Shown piece after piece: positions 9,310-16,302 of a stretch of DNA of 64,000 bases. Position 1 is the first letter of the stretch. Each line of letters starts with the position of its first letter. Where the stretch lies: NCBI RefSeq assembly GCF_032050975.1, contig NZ_CP116967.1:4151001-4215000 (forward strand). Reading direction: 5' to 3'. The notes under the pieces were generated by a model. The model saw only the letters and a list, made by a program, of their open reading frames with translations. It was not told the DNA's origin and ran no database searches. This DNA is from Candidatus Nitrospira allomarina (GTDB taxonomy: Bacteria > Nitrospirota > Nitrospiria > Nitrospirales > UBA8639). Both the position numbers and the translations under genes were made by a program.

Positions 9310-10694
9310 CACACCACATTCTGATACTGAGCGGAAATCTGCCAGGATTACTCGCGGCTTATCGGCTCATTCCCTACGGATTCCGGATCACCATTCTCGA
9401 AGACGACAACCCTGTCTCTCCGGCACCATCATCTCCCCCATTTGCAAAATCGATAGAACCGGATCATCCACCATCCCTGCAACGCCTCACGACGCAGCCC
9501 TCCCCACTCATTATCCCACGGTATTACCATGCCACATGGGGACTTTTTCAGGAACTGGCCTTTGAGCACGCAGCCCAATGCATTCAACCGGTGGACCTGG
9601 AATTTGGGACATCCGAAGGTCAACCACTCACCCTCTCCAACGCGAAGGGCATTGCGACACTTCACCCCATGATCCGACTCGCCGGATTTCGTGCTCTTCC
9701 CTGGTCAGATCGCTGGCACTTGATTAATTTTTTAGAAAAAAAATGGGAAGAACCCCGTTCCCCGGATCACCACCCTGACATGCTCACCGTTGAATCCTGG
9801 CTGATTTCCGCTCAACAATCGGCTCTTGCACGACAACGTATCTGGAATCCATTCTGTCGATTGTTTTTAGGATGTGATGTGACCCAGGCATCACTGGGGT
9901 ATTTTCTGGAAGTACTTTCTCGATTCTGGTTATCCAAACCAAATGGACCAGAAACATTCTTAGCCTCACCTGACATGCAGAGCCATCTTCAACAAAAACT
10001 CAGACATGTCCTAATAGAAAAAGGGGTCACGTTTTATCCTTCAAACGCCATCACCGCTATCCATGCCGACACCGAGCGGATTCAAGTCATTGGCCTGGCT
10101 ACAGGCGAACGCCTCAACGCCGACATCTACGTCTCGCCCCTTTCCCCTCCAGAGCTTCTTCGACTCCTGCCGGAAAGAGCCCCGGCTCGCTTTTCGTGTT
10201 TTTCCCATTTGGCTCAACTGCAAGAATCATCAGGAACACTTGTCCGATTGACCCTTAACGACACACTTCTTCCTCCTCGGCTTATCCTTAATACCGGTGT
10301 ATTTGATTGGGTTACCAGCCAGGCAGTTCAGCATACTGATGGCGCCAAAACGTCTATCACGGGCTTCAACCTTTCCCCTCCGCAATCCTCAGGACATACC
10401 GACGACTGGCTGAAAGAAACGGTCTGGCCTCATATCAAAAAAATACTTCAAATCTCTCCTGAGCAATCAATCCCGTCCGGTGAGCCATCCGTCACGCAAT
10501 CAGCTTACCCATATCTTCCTTGCCTGACTGGTTACCGCACCTTTCGCCCTCTGCCCAACACACCCATTCCCAATCTTTTTCTTGCCGGCCCCTGGACGGC
10601 CACCCCACTCCCCCCTTCTCTGGAAAGCACGGTCCTGAGTGCCTATGCCTGTGCCAGGGCTGTGACTGAATGGGTCCAGGCGTCTTCACATTGA
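9306..10694 (+). CDS. hpnE: Hydroxysqualene dehydroxylase-like FAD protein
   Basis: A 462-residue amine-oxidase/phytoene-desaturase-like protein, in HpnE position directly after hpnD. HpnE reduces hydroxysqualene to squalene using FAD. The start is GTG, overlapping the hpnD stop. The N-terminal dinucleotide motif is degraded: SGNLPGLLAAYRL where homologues have GGGxAGLxAAxxL. The middle (IWNPFCRLFLGCDVTQASLGYFLEVL) and the C-terminal FAD-closing motif (NLFLAGPWTATPLPPSLESTVLSAYACARAV) are well kept. Substrate assignment rests on the operon partner. Confidence 0.82.
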   Translation: MTHHILILSGNLPGLLAAYRLIPYGFRITILEDDNPVSPAPSSPPFAKSIEPDHPPSLQRLTTQPSPLIIPRYYHATWGLFQELAFEHAAQCIQPVDLEFGTSEGQPLTLSNAKGIATLHPMIRLAGFRALPWSDRWHLINFLEKKWEEPRSPDHHPDMLTVESWLISAQQSALARQRIWNPFCRLFLGCDVTQASLGYFLEVLSRFWLSKPNGPETFLASPDMQSHLQQKLRHVLIEKGVTFYPSNAITAIHADTERIQVIGLATGERLNADIYVSPLSPPELLRLLPERAPARFSCFSHLAQLQESSGTLVRLTLNDTLLPPRLILNTGVFDWVTSQAVQHTDGAKTSITGFNLSPPQSSGHTDDWLKETVWPHIKKILQISPEQSIPSGEPSVTQSAYPYLPCLTGYRTFRPLPNTPIPNLFLAGPWTATPLPPSLESTVLSAYACARAVTEWVQASSH

Positions 10695-10728
10695 CATACT
10701 AAACCGTCAAACCTAAGATCCCCTCTCA

Positions 10729-11388
10729 ATGGATCTTCATGAACTCAAATCATCCCTGCACGACTGCCGACGATGTGGATTGTGTTCAGGACGCACGCAG
10801 GTCGTGTTTGGGACAGGGCATCCTCAGGCTGACATCATGTTTGTCGGAGAAGCCCCGGGCTTTTATGAAGACCGGCAGGGAGAGCCTTTTGTCGGGGCGG
10901 CAGGAAAATTACTCAACGAGTTACTGGAATCTATCGGGCTCAGTCGGGGGGATATTTTTATTGCCAACGTCATTAAATGCCGGCCACCCAACAATCGAGA
11001 TCCTCTTCCAGAGGAAATCGAGACATGCAAACCGTTTCTGCTTCAACAAATCGAACTCATCAAACCTAAATTGGTTTGCACTTTAGGAAACTTTGCCACA
11101 CAGACGTTATTGGAAAGAAAAGTCGGTATCACCAAAGTGCGTGGGCAGGTCATCCGAATGCCCAACTTCATCGTCTTCCCACTGCTTCATCCGGCAGCCG
11201 CACTCCACCAGGGAAATCTGCGAATTCCTCTCAAGGAAGATTTCCAGAAACTGAAGACGGTTCTGGAAGAAATGAGCAAAACTCCCACCCTCCCGCAAAC
11301 CGCGTCACCGCCAACCCTTCCCCCATCAAAAGCCTCCTCCAAAGAAGAGACCTCAGCCGAGCCTCCTACACAAATGAGCCTGTTCTAG
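10729..11388 (+). CDS. udg: Type 4 uracil-DNA glycosylase with [4Fe-4S] cluster
   Basis: A 219-residue family 4 uracil-DNA glycosylase that removes uracil from DNA at the start of base-excision repair. Cluster ligands are visible: Cys13 and Cys16 (CRRC, with an extra Cys19), Cys84 (VIKCRPPNNRDP) and Cys100. Active-site motif GEAPGFYEDRQGEPFVGAAG is at residues 40-59, and LLHPAAAL gives the second His-containing motif. After the catalytic domain comes a Pro/Ser/Thr-rich tail of about 35 residues ending in QMSLF, which fits the bacterial sliding-clamp-binding pentapeptide (QxSLF). It is the last core gene before the accessory island. Confidence 0.92.
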   Translation: MDLHELKSSLHDCRRCGLCSGRTQVVFGTGHPQADIMFVGEAPGFYEDRQGEPFVGAAGKLLNELLESIGLSRGDIFIANVIKCRPPNNRDPLPEEIETCKPFLLQQIELIKPKLVCTLGNFATQTLLERKVGITKVRGQVIRMPNFIVFPLLHPAAALHQGNLRIPLKEDFQKLKTVLEEMSKTPTLPQTASPPTLPPSKASSKEETSAEPPTQMSLF

Positions 11389-11413
11389 AAACCATTTAAT
11401 CAATTTACTGGCA

Positions 11414-11630
11414 GAGGCTGGGGTTCGGCCCAGCAGCCGAGGTTTTGCCTGATGCGTCTCGAAGAGCGCGACCTTTGTTGTGGAGGCAAAAGGACCCAAA
11501 ACCATTGACGTCCCGCCCGGCCTCATAAGATTGATCAGACGCGAAGGGCGGAGACGGGCTAACTCGCGGCGCTCACACAAGCCCGCCAAGAAAAAGAGCG
11601 TCCGATCATGGGGTCGGGCGGCAGGCGTCG
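11414..11630 (+). repeat. Structured dispersed repeat, copy A
   Basis: The first of three related copies (A here, B at 11700-11889, inverted C at 15206-15398). Shared landmarks in order: a G/C hairpin, a CTTTTG/CAAAAG hairpin, CCAAAACCAxTGACG, a CCCG/CGGCCTCAT block, GGCTAACTCGC, AAGCCCGCC, AAAAAGAGCGTCC, CATGGGG and GGCAGGCGTCG. Hairpin 1 of this copy is GCTGGG (11417-11422) with CCCAGC (11429-11434). The second hairpin is disrupted by about 20 extra bases, so this copy looks the most decayed. No coding function is evident. Confidence 0.8.
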
Positions 11631-11699
11631 AACCAAAGGATCCTCATGCGTCAACGCTTCATCATATTTGTAGAGATCGTGTCGGCGTGATGTTCTGTG

Positions 11700-11889
11700 T
11701 TGCCGGGTTTCGCCCCGGCAGGCGAGCCACTTTTGTTTCGGCAAAAGTGGCCAAAACCAATGACGCCCCGTCTGGCCTCATGAGAGGGGACGGACGCCAA
11801 CTTGCGGAGAGCGGACCAACTCTCCTGGTTCAAACAAGGTCCGCAGGGGAAAAGAGCGTCCCTCCCTTTGCCCAGACGGCAGGCGTCGG
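11700..11889 (+). repeat. Structured dispersed repeat, copy B
   Basis: A direct copy of A and inverted relative to C. Hairpin 1 is TGCCGGG/CCCGGCA (11701-11707 and 11714-11720). Hairpin 2 is GCCACTTTTG/CAAAAGTGGC (11726-11735 and 11742-11751), a perfect 10-bp stem with a 6-nt loop. In copy C the equivalent stem reads GGCCCTTTTG/CAAAAGGGCC: both arms changed and pairing was kept. About 70 nt separate copies A and B. Confidence 0.85.
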
Positions 11890-12311
11890 AGTTCTCAGCT
11901 ACTCTGTCATTCTGAGCCACCGGCGAAGAATCTGTGCCCAGCCAACGAACGTATTCGTACTTGCAAAAAGACCTGGTGGATTTGCGTGTTTGGTTTCGGC
12001 CTCGAATAATTCTCGAAAAAACACAAATCTTTCCTTGACATATTTCGACGATTATTAAAATATCTCCTGGCCTGAACCTTTCAGGAAGTGATTCAATGGA
12101 TTAGCAGTTCGGGTGCCGGGCTTTGAGCTCATTCTAGAAGGTGGTGTGATGCCGATCTGAAAAAATCATGTGATAGATGGTCCCATAGTCGTAACTCATT
12201 CAAACGGAAATAATGATGGCGTTTTGCTCACGAAATTCGATGGAGTGCTATATGCACATAAAATCAGCACTCGGATCTTATGCGGGTCGGTCTACGTAAT
12301 TGGTTGCTCCC
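11890..12311. other. Non-coding left part of the island
   Basis: About 420 bp between repeat B and the P-loop kinase gene. Base composition becomes more AT-rich after 12,000. An open frame from 12170 (68 codons) lacks a Shine-Dalgarno and resembles nothing known. A small inverted repeat CCTGAA/TTCAGG is near 12,070. No integrase, attI or transposase is recognisable. Confidence 0.35.
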
Positions 12312-12773
12312 ATGTCGCTGAAAGAAATAACGGAAAACCATCTCTTACTTGTGCAACTGCTCAAGAAAGTACTTAATCCATGGAGGAAATTTACAATAGC
12401 CATCGATGGTGTAGACCATTCGGGAAAATCGACCCTTGCAAGGTTTCTTGCCTGGCAGCTAGAGATGCCCGCTATTGAGACGGACCTTTACCTATCCGGA
12501 TCAACAATGGTGCCATCTTACCATTGGAAGAAACTTAGCCTTCTTGTCCAATCTCGGCATAGACTCAATCGGCCTGTGATCATTGAAGGTGTTTTTGTTA
12601 AAAAGATACTTGAGCAACTGAAAGTTAAGCCTGACTTCTCAATTTACGTGGAGTGTTATGCATACACAGGCTCCGAAGAATGGCAAGAGGAATTTGCAAG
12701 ATACGCTATACAGTACTCACCCAGGGATACTGCACAATTCTTGTTTGTGAACCCTGGATCCGAGGGGAGCTAG
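12312..12773 (+). CDS. Short P-loop kinase-like protein
   Basis: A 153-residue protein with a uridine-kinase-like P-loop fold. Walker A is GVDHSGKST (residues 33-41). The acidic ETDLYL resembles the substrate-binding Asp region, and RPVIIEGVF (about 97-105) the Walker B strand. It is shorter than typical nucleoside kinases and lacks an obvious LID arginine cluster, so it may be a stand-alone small kinase or a truncated gene. The ATG at 12312 begins MSLKEI; a TTG at 12300 is in frame, and neither has a clear Shine-Dalgarno. It is the first gene in the island and is followed by the duplicated remnant R1. The substrate is unknown. Confidence 0.6.
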   Translation: MSLKEITENHLLLVQLLKKVLNPWRKFTIAIDGVDHSGKSTLARFLAWQLEMPAIETDLYLSGSTMVPSYHWKKLSLLVQSRHRLNRPVIIEGVFVKKILEQLKVKPDFSIYVECYAYTGSEEWQEEFARYAIQYSPRDTAQFLFVNPGSEGS

Positions 12774-12801
12774 CAACGATTTCGGGAAGGACCCAGAGCG
12801 T

Positions 12802-12899
12802 GCTTGGGGTGAGATCCTGCGATATGATTATGGATGATTATGCATTGGAATAGTTGAATGAAGCTGAAAGCCGAACGCGTGATTGCAAGTCCTGACCCC
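12802..12899 (+). repeat. Duplicated decayed coding remnant R1
   Basis: A 98-bp block that aligns without gaps to 14395-14492 (R2), 72 of 98 bases identical by my count, rising to near identity over AGCTGAAAGCCGAAxGCGTG. Differences cluster at third positions of one frame, in which both encode LGxRSC...ALxxLxEAESRxRxC. R1 carries an in-frame TAG there, so it is a relic. It runs into the 5' end of the HEPN-like ORF. Confidence 0.7.
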
Positions 12900-13379
12900 A
12901 GAAAACAGAAAGTGACCCCAGAAAGGAGCCCCGGTATACTGGCACGTGAGTGGCTACAGCGGGGGAAGTTGGCGCAATCGCCGATTGATGCATTCACCGA
13001 CTTCTGGCGTGCCTTCAACAACCTTTACAGCGCTCATCCCGGTATAAGGGAGATCGAAAGAGTTCGTGCGTTTTTGATGGCCAGAGTGCCATCTGTAGCC
13101 GCAGCAACGATACTCTCGTCTCATCAAGAGCAGGTCGACTATCTCTTGTCGCAACCAGTCAGTGACATGCGCGGTAATGGCCGAAATACCAAAACTGCAG
13201 TCGCGGCTTTCCGCGCAGGCGGTAGCGATCAGGAAAAGCTCTGTGAGCTGTTCACAATCATCTATCAAGTCAGATGCAACCTACAGCATGGCCAGAAGTC
13301 ACCGACTGTCGATCGGGACCTGCGTCTTTGCGAGTGCTCGGCTCCGGTAGTGGCGGAAGTCGTCGCATGCTCCGTATAA
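12858..13379 (+). CDS. HEPN-like protein ending in an attC-like site
   Basis: A hypothetical of up to 173 residues with a HEPN-type signature. The motif IIYQVRCNLQHGQKSP contains R-x4-H (Arg139, His144 counting from the ATG at 12858), the RNase motif of many HEPN toxins and defence proteins, followed by a charged RDLRLCE helix. The upstream segment is helical (AFTDFWRAFNNLYSAHPGIREIERVRAFLMAR). The first 14 codons lie in repeat R1, in a different frame from the coding frame of R1, so translation may really start downstream (for example the in-frame GTG at 12912). The TAA stop lies within the GTATAAC end of the attC-like site, as in integron cassettes. RNase activity is inference. Confidence 0.6.
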   Translation: MKLKAERVIASPDPRKQKVTPERSPGILAREWLQRGKLAQSPIDAFTDFWRAFNNLYSAHPGIREIERVRAFLMARVPSVAAATILSSHQEQVDYLLSQPVSDMRGNGRNTKTAVAAFRAGGSDQEKLCELFTIIYQVRCNLQHGQKSPTVDRDLRLCECSAPVVAEVVACSV

Positions 13380-13420
13380 CTATTAGCTCAAGCGGACGCC
13401 GCTTCGCTCAGGCGTTAAAC
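13374..13420 (+). other. Integron attC-like recombination site (short form)
   Basis: A 47-bp site bounded by GTATAAC (13374-13380) and GTTAAAC (13414-13420). The latter fits the GTTRRRY core; the former is one base off its complement GTTTAAC. Inside are CTCAAGCGGACGCCGCTTCG and CTCAGGCG, closely resembling the arms of classic attC sites (TTCAAGCCGACGCCGCTTCG... in aadA-type sites). The region between the arms appears shortened. It overlaps the HEPN-like stop codon and precedes the next start by about 20 bp. No integrase gene is in the window. Confidence 0.6.
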
Positions 13421-13439
13421 CAATTAGAGAAGGTGTAAT

Positions 13440-14357
13440 TTGAGAATGAAAGATTATAGGGATTTTCCAACGCTGCAAATTCTAAAAGAGATAGAAAACT
13501 CGCCTACTATGAGATTGATGCGTGCTTTGGAAAATTTTCCTGCCATGAAGATGCTCCGGAAACTTGAGGAATCCAGCGCAATGGCATCAATCAGGCGGCT
13601 GGAGGATTCGTCGTCTATGCGGGCTATCCGCCAGCTTGAGAATTCTTCGGTAATGCTGGCTATGCGTGAACTTGAGGACTCACCAGCCAACGCTGCGTTA
13701 AAGAAACTTGAAGAGTCCCCAGCCATGGAGGCGATTAGGAACCTTCGGGATTCTCCGGCATTAAGCGCTATTCGTGCAATCCAAAACTTGCCGGTCATGC
13801 GAGCGTTCTCGGAAGTGGCAGATCGATTGGCGTATGCCTACGGTCCGCTCACCCTCAGAAATGCATATAACGAAATTATTAGGAGCTATGAACAAACCAC
13901 TGCTACGTCTTCAATAGACCCCTTTGAGGCTGTATTCGCAGACGTTCAGAAACAAGCAGATCAGTCTCCTGCAGAAGCCTTAAGTGCTGAGTTCTTTCTG
14001 AGTTTAGTATTTGCGTTTTTCTTGTTTTCATTATCTCAAATGGAAGCTTCTGACTCAGAAGATCGCATAATTCGTCAGATTAAAGATTTGGAGGATCGGA
14101 TTGTTCAGCAGTTGGAAACCCTGCAGGGCAGTGAGCAAAACGACACTTTTTATGTTGTTGAACGACCTCTGAATTTAAGAGCGGGTGCTGGGAAAATGCA
14201 CGAAGTGAGGGAGGTTTTACCTTCCAATTTAAAAGTGCGTGCAACTGACAGACAGGCGCACTGGGTTAAAGTGGAATACTACGACTATCTAGAGCGAAAA
14301 ATAAAAACAGGCTGGGTGGATGAAAGGTATTTGGTGCTGATAGGTTCCCGCAAATGA
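13440..14357 (+). CDS. Protein with ten 12-residue repeats, a membrane helix and an SH3-like domain
   Basis: A 305-residue protein, family not recognised. Residues 10-129 are ten consecutive 12-residue units of consensus S-P-A-M-x-A-I-R-x-L-E-D/E/N-type (for example PAMKMLRKLEES, SAMASIRRLEDS, PAMEAIRNLRDS), probably an extended helical array. Next come a helical spacer, a hydrophobic segment (FFLSLVFAFFLFSLSQ, about 184-200), a coiled-coil-like stretch (DRIIRQIKDLEDRIVQQLETL), and a C-terminal bacterial SH3 domain (ERPLNLRAGAGKMHEV, HWVKVEYYD, KTGWVDERYL). The TTG at 13440 has AGAAGG 6 nt upstream; the ATG at 13446 is the alternative. It follows the attC-like site directly, so it could be a former cassette gene. 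Function unknown. Confidence 0.65.
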   Translation: MRMKDYRDFPTLQILKEIENSPTMRLMRALENFPAMKMLRKLEESSAMASIRRLEDSSSMRAIRQLENSSVMLAMRELEDSPANAALKKLEESPAMEAIRNLRDSPALSAIRAIQNLPVMRAFSEVADRLAYAYGPLTLRNAYNEIIRSYEQTTATSSIDPFEAVFADVQKQADQSPAEALSAEFFLSLVFAFFLFSLSQMEASDSEDRIIRQIKDLEDRIVQQLETLQGSEQNDTFYVVERPLNLRAGAGKMHEVREVLPSNLKVRATDRQAHWVKVEYYDYLERKIKTGWVDERYLVLIGSRK

Positions 14358-14394
14358 TCACGATTCCGGCTCAAAAAAGGGAAATACTGTCGAT

Positions 14395-14492
14395 GCTTGG
14401 GTTCAGGTCTTGCCATATAACAGCAGATGGACACGCTCTGGGATATTTGAGTGAAGCTGAAAGCCGAATGCGTGCTTGCAATACCAGAACCC
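14395..14492 (+). repeat. Duplicated decayed coding remnant R2
   Basis: The partner of R1 (12802-12899), same orientation, 72 of 98 bases identical without gaps. Here the shared frame is open, from an ATG at 14354 that overlaps the preceding stop (ATGA). It gives a 50-codon ORF containing LGFRSCHITADGHALGYL and SEAESRMRACN. Whether this is expressed or only less decayed than R1 cannot be told. R1 and R2 bracket the HEPN-like and 12-residue-repeat genes. Confidence 0.65.
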
Positions 14493-14626
14493 ATGCCCTT
14501 CTTTGAGGACCGACGCCCCGTATCGTTGAGGTCCGGTGGAGATTCGATTAATGTCATCGAACTCTCCACTGGGACCAAATGGCCTCCGGGCTACAAAGTC
14601 GCGGACTCCGTTGGGTGTGACCTAAA

Positions 14627-15034
14627 CTAAATCGACTCCCAAACTTGCCTAAAGGTACCCGGTGTTGGCACACGAATATTGAACCAATTCTCACGGCAAA
14701 CCGCTGCTTGCTCCTGCCTGACGGATCTCCCTGGGTGAAGAACGACCTCATCGCCGGGAATGCCGGTTTCTTGAGTCACTACAATTACGTTAAGAGGCGG
14801 CAAATCGTTGCTTTTGCAGTACTCGCCTATGATACCGAGTTGTCTGCCAAGAACATGGCCCGCTCGGCCGTCTTGACCCATCTTTGTGGCTAATTTGCCA
14901 TAAGTAATGGTTTTCCTTTTGGTTCTCCCTTCCTCACCAAACATCACAAATGCTACAAGAACCATCCAGATCTGCTGTGCCTGCACGTACAATCGGTCGC
15001 CCCGCTGGTACCGCTTCACCTTCGGAATATTCAT
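14627..15034 (-). CDS. Small protein resembling an alkyltransferase-like winged helix
   Basis: 135 residues, cytoplasmic. The start is the ATG at 15034 (MNIPKVKRY), chosen because AGGAGG lies 5 nt upstream; the longer frame to 15232 runs into repeat C. The central segment TITYGKLATKMGQDGRAGHVLGRQLG resembles the DNA-binding winged helix of O6-alkylguanine transferase-like proteins (TxxYGxLA...ARxVG). The rest, YCKSNDLPPLNVIVVTQETGIPGDEVVLHPG and FNIRVPTPGTFRQVWE, looks like a conserved, still unnamed family. The transferase PCHR motif is absent. It is the only intact minus-strand gene in the island. The domain link is inference from a short pattern. Confidence 0.65.
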   Translation of the reverse strand: MNIPKVKRYQRGDRLYVQAQQIWMVLVAFVMFGEEGRTKRKTITYGKLATKMGQDGRAGHVLGRQLGIIGEYCKSNDLPPLNVIVVTQETGIPGDEVVLHPGRSVRQEQAAVCRENWFNIRVPTPGTFRQVWESI

Positions 15035-15205
15035 AGCACCTCCTGAATCTGTGAGCGCATTAGAATATACATGTGCAGTTCTGCTCAAATCGCTCAAAGA
15101 GTGATTATGGCCAGGTCTTTGAATATAGTATAGAGAGATCCGAAAATTCAGCCCATGCTGAGTTATGTCGTGGAGCTTTTCTTCTCCCTTTCTTCTTCCT
15201 TTCCC

Positions 15206-15398
15206 CGACCAACGCCTGCCGTTCGGCCCCATGGGCGGATGCTCTTTTCAGCCGGCGGGCCTTGTCTGAGCCTGGCGAGTTGGTCCGCCCTCATTTCCTA
15301 CATCCGCCCAATCCGATGAAGCCGAACGGGGCGTCAATGGTTTTGGGCCCTTTTGCCGGAACAAAAGGGCCTCGGCTGCCGGGCCGAAACCCGGCAAA
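15206..15398 (-). repeat. Structured dispersed repeat, copy C (inverted)
   Basis: The inverted copy of A and B, closing the island on the right, and the best-preserved copy. On the plus strand, hairpin 2 is GGCCCTTTTG (15346-15355) with CAAAAGGGCC (15362-15371), a perfect 10-bp stem with a 6-nt loop. Hairpin 1 is TGCCGGG (15377-15383) with CCCGGCA (15390-15396). The remaining landmarks of copies A and B follow in reverse order to 15206. No open frame is shared among the copies. Confidence 0.85.
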
Positions 15399-15610
15399 CT
15401 TTTGATTGGCTATGCTCATTGGTCAGATAACGAGAATCTAACTTGGGATGATAAAGAATGGATACCCGCTTACAACTGCGGGGATGACGGAAATTTGATG
15501 GATATGCTCACCCCCACCAAGAACAGCAAGGCGAGCTACGCTCCGGATGCACCCGAGAGAATACTTTCCCTCAACACTTCAATGTGTTTCATAATTTCCC
15601 CCCTAAGAAA
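15399..15610. other. Island-edge spacer
   Basis: About 210 bp between repeat C and the end of the acyltransferase pseudogene. A 70-codon frame (15402-15614) has no Shine-Dalgarno and ends across the pseudogene boundary; I do not support it as a gene. Confidence 0.35.
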
Positions 15611-16150
15611 TTAAAGGGATTCCTTACTCGGACGAACCCCTTGGGGGAATTGCAGGGATTTCCAATATCGAATACCCGCTTTGCTCGGAACAAACAGGGT
15701 TTTAAGCATCGTCTCTACGAAAAGGGGGGCCGTCCCAAACAATAGACGCCGGGATCACAGGCGCACCTGATTTGATCGCCAAATAGCCAACACCCAAATG
15801 CCCCGCATCTAAACGATGCCGCCAATCCAATCCGCCTTCCGGAAAAAGGCCGATCACCTCCTGCGCTGCCAAACCATCTAACATCGTGCGAATCGCCCGG
15901 ATATCCCGCTTGCCTCTTTTTACCGGAATACACCCAAACGCGTGAAACACCCAACGGATGTGTAACTGAGCATAAATCTCTTTCGCCATTAAAAACCGGA
16001 TAGACGAGCTGCGGTGGCCCATAAGACCAATGGGTCCGACATGGAGGTATGGTCACAAACAATCAACGCCGGCCCCTGAACTGAAACCGGGCAAGGCAAC
16101 GCGGCCGTCACCCCATACATGAGCCGACAGACCAAGGAGTTCAATTGATG
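15611..16150 (-). pseudogene. Frameshifted PlsC-like acyltransferase
   Basis: Remnant of a 1-acylglycerol-3-phosphate acyltransferase-type gene, readable only by switching frames. The upstream frame gives LNSLVCRLMYGVTAALP, then ALIVCDHTSMSDPLVL, which matches the NHx4D motif with Asn replaced by Asp. A shift near 16020 moves to SSIRFLMAKEIYAQLHIRWVFHAFGCIPVKR, the FPEGG motif and SGAPVIPASIVWDGPPF. A second shift near 15716 moves to VETMLKTLFVPSKAGIRYW and a stop at 15611-15613. The 5' end is not clear: an in-frame stop lies just above 16150. It abuts the island, suggesting decay after insertion nearby. Confidence 0.8.
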
Positions 16151-16302
16151 TAACGAAGTGTGGACGAAGCCCTGTCAGGTGCTTAGAACTGGCAACATTA
16201 AAGACGAGAAAGGCGGAGGAGGTTGGTTTCCATCATGCTCCCCCATGCCATTACTCTAAAATTTAGGCTCAAGGGATCTGAAGGAACCGTACAGAAAGGA
16301 AT

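Noticed and set aside
11480-12058. A 192-codon open frame through repeats A and B
   Set aside because: It runs through both hairpin repeats, has biased composition from the GC-rich repeat, and is not conserved between the copies.
12170-12376. Open frame of 68 codons left of the P-loop kinase
   Set aside because: No Shine-Dalgarno, no recognisable sequence, and it overlaps the kinase start in another frame.
15035-15232. N-terminal extension of the winged-helix-like ORF to 15232
   Set aside because: The strong AGGAGG supports ATG 15034, and the extension enters repeat C.
11400-15400. A full integron
   Set aside because: Only one attC-like site was found and no tyrosine integrase or attI is in the window.
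15402-15614. Open frame of 70 codons beside repeat C
   Set aside because: No Shine-Dalgarno and it crosses the end of the acyltransferase pseudogene; coding unlikely.
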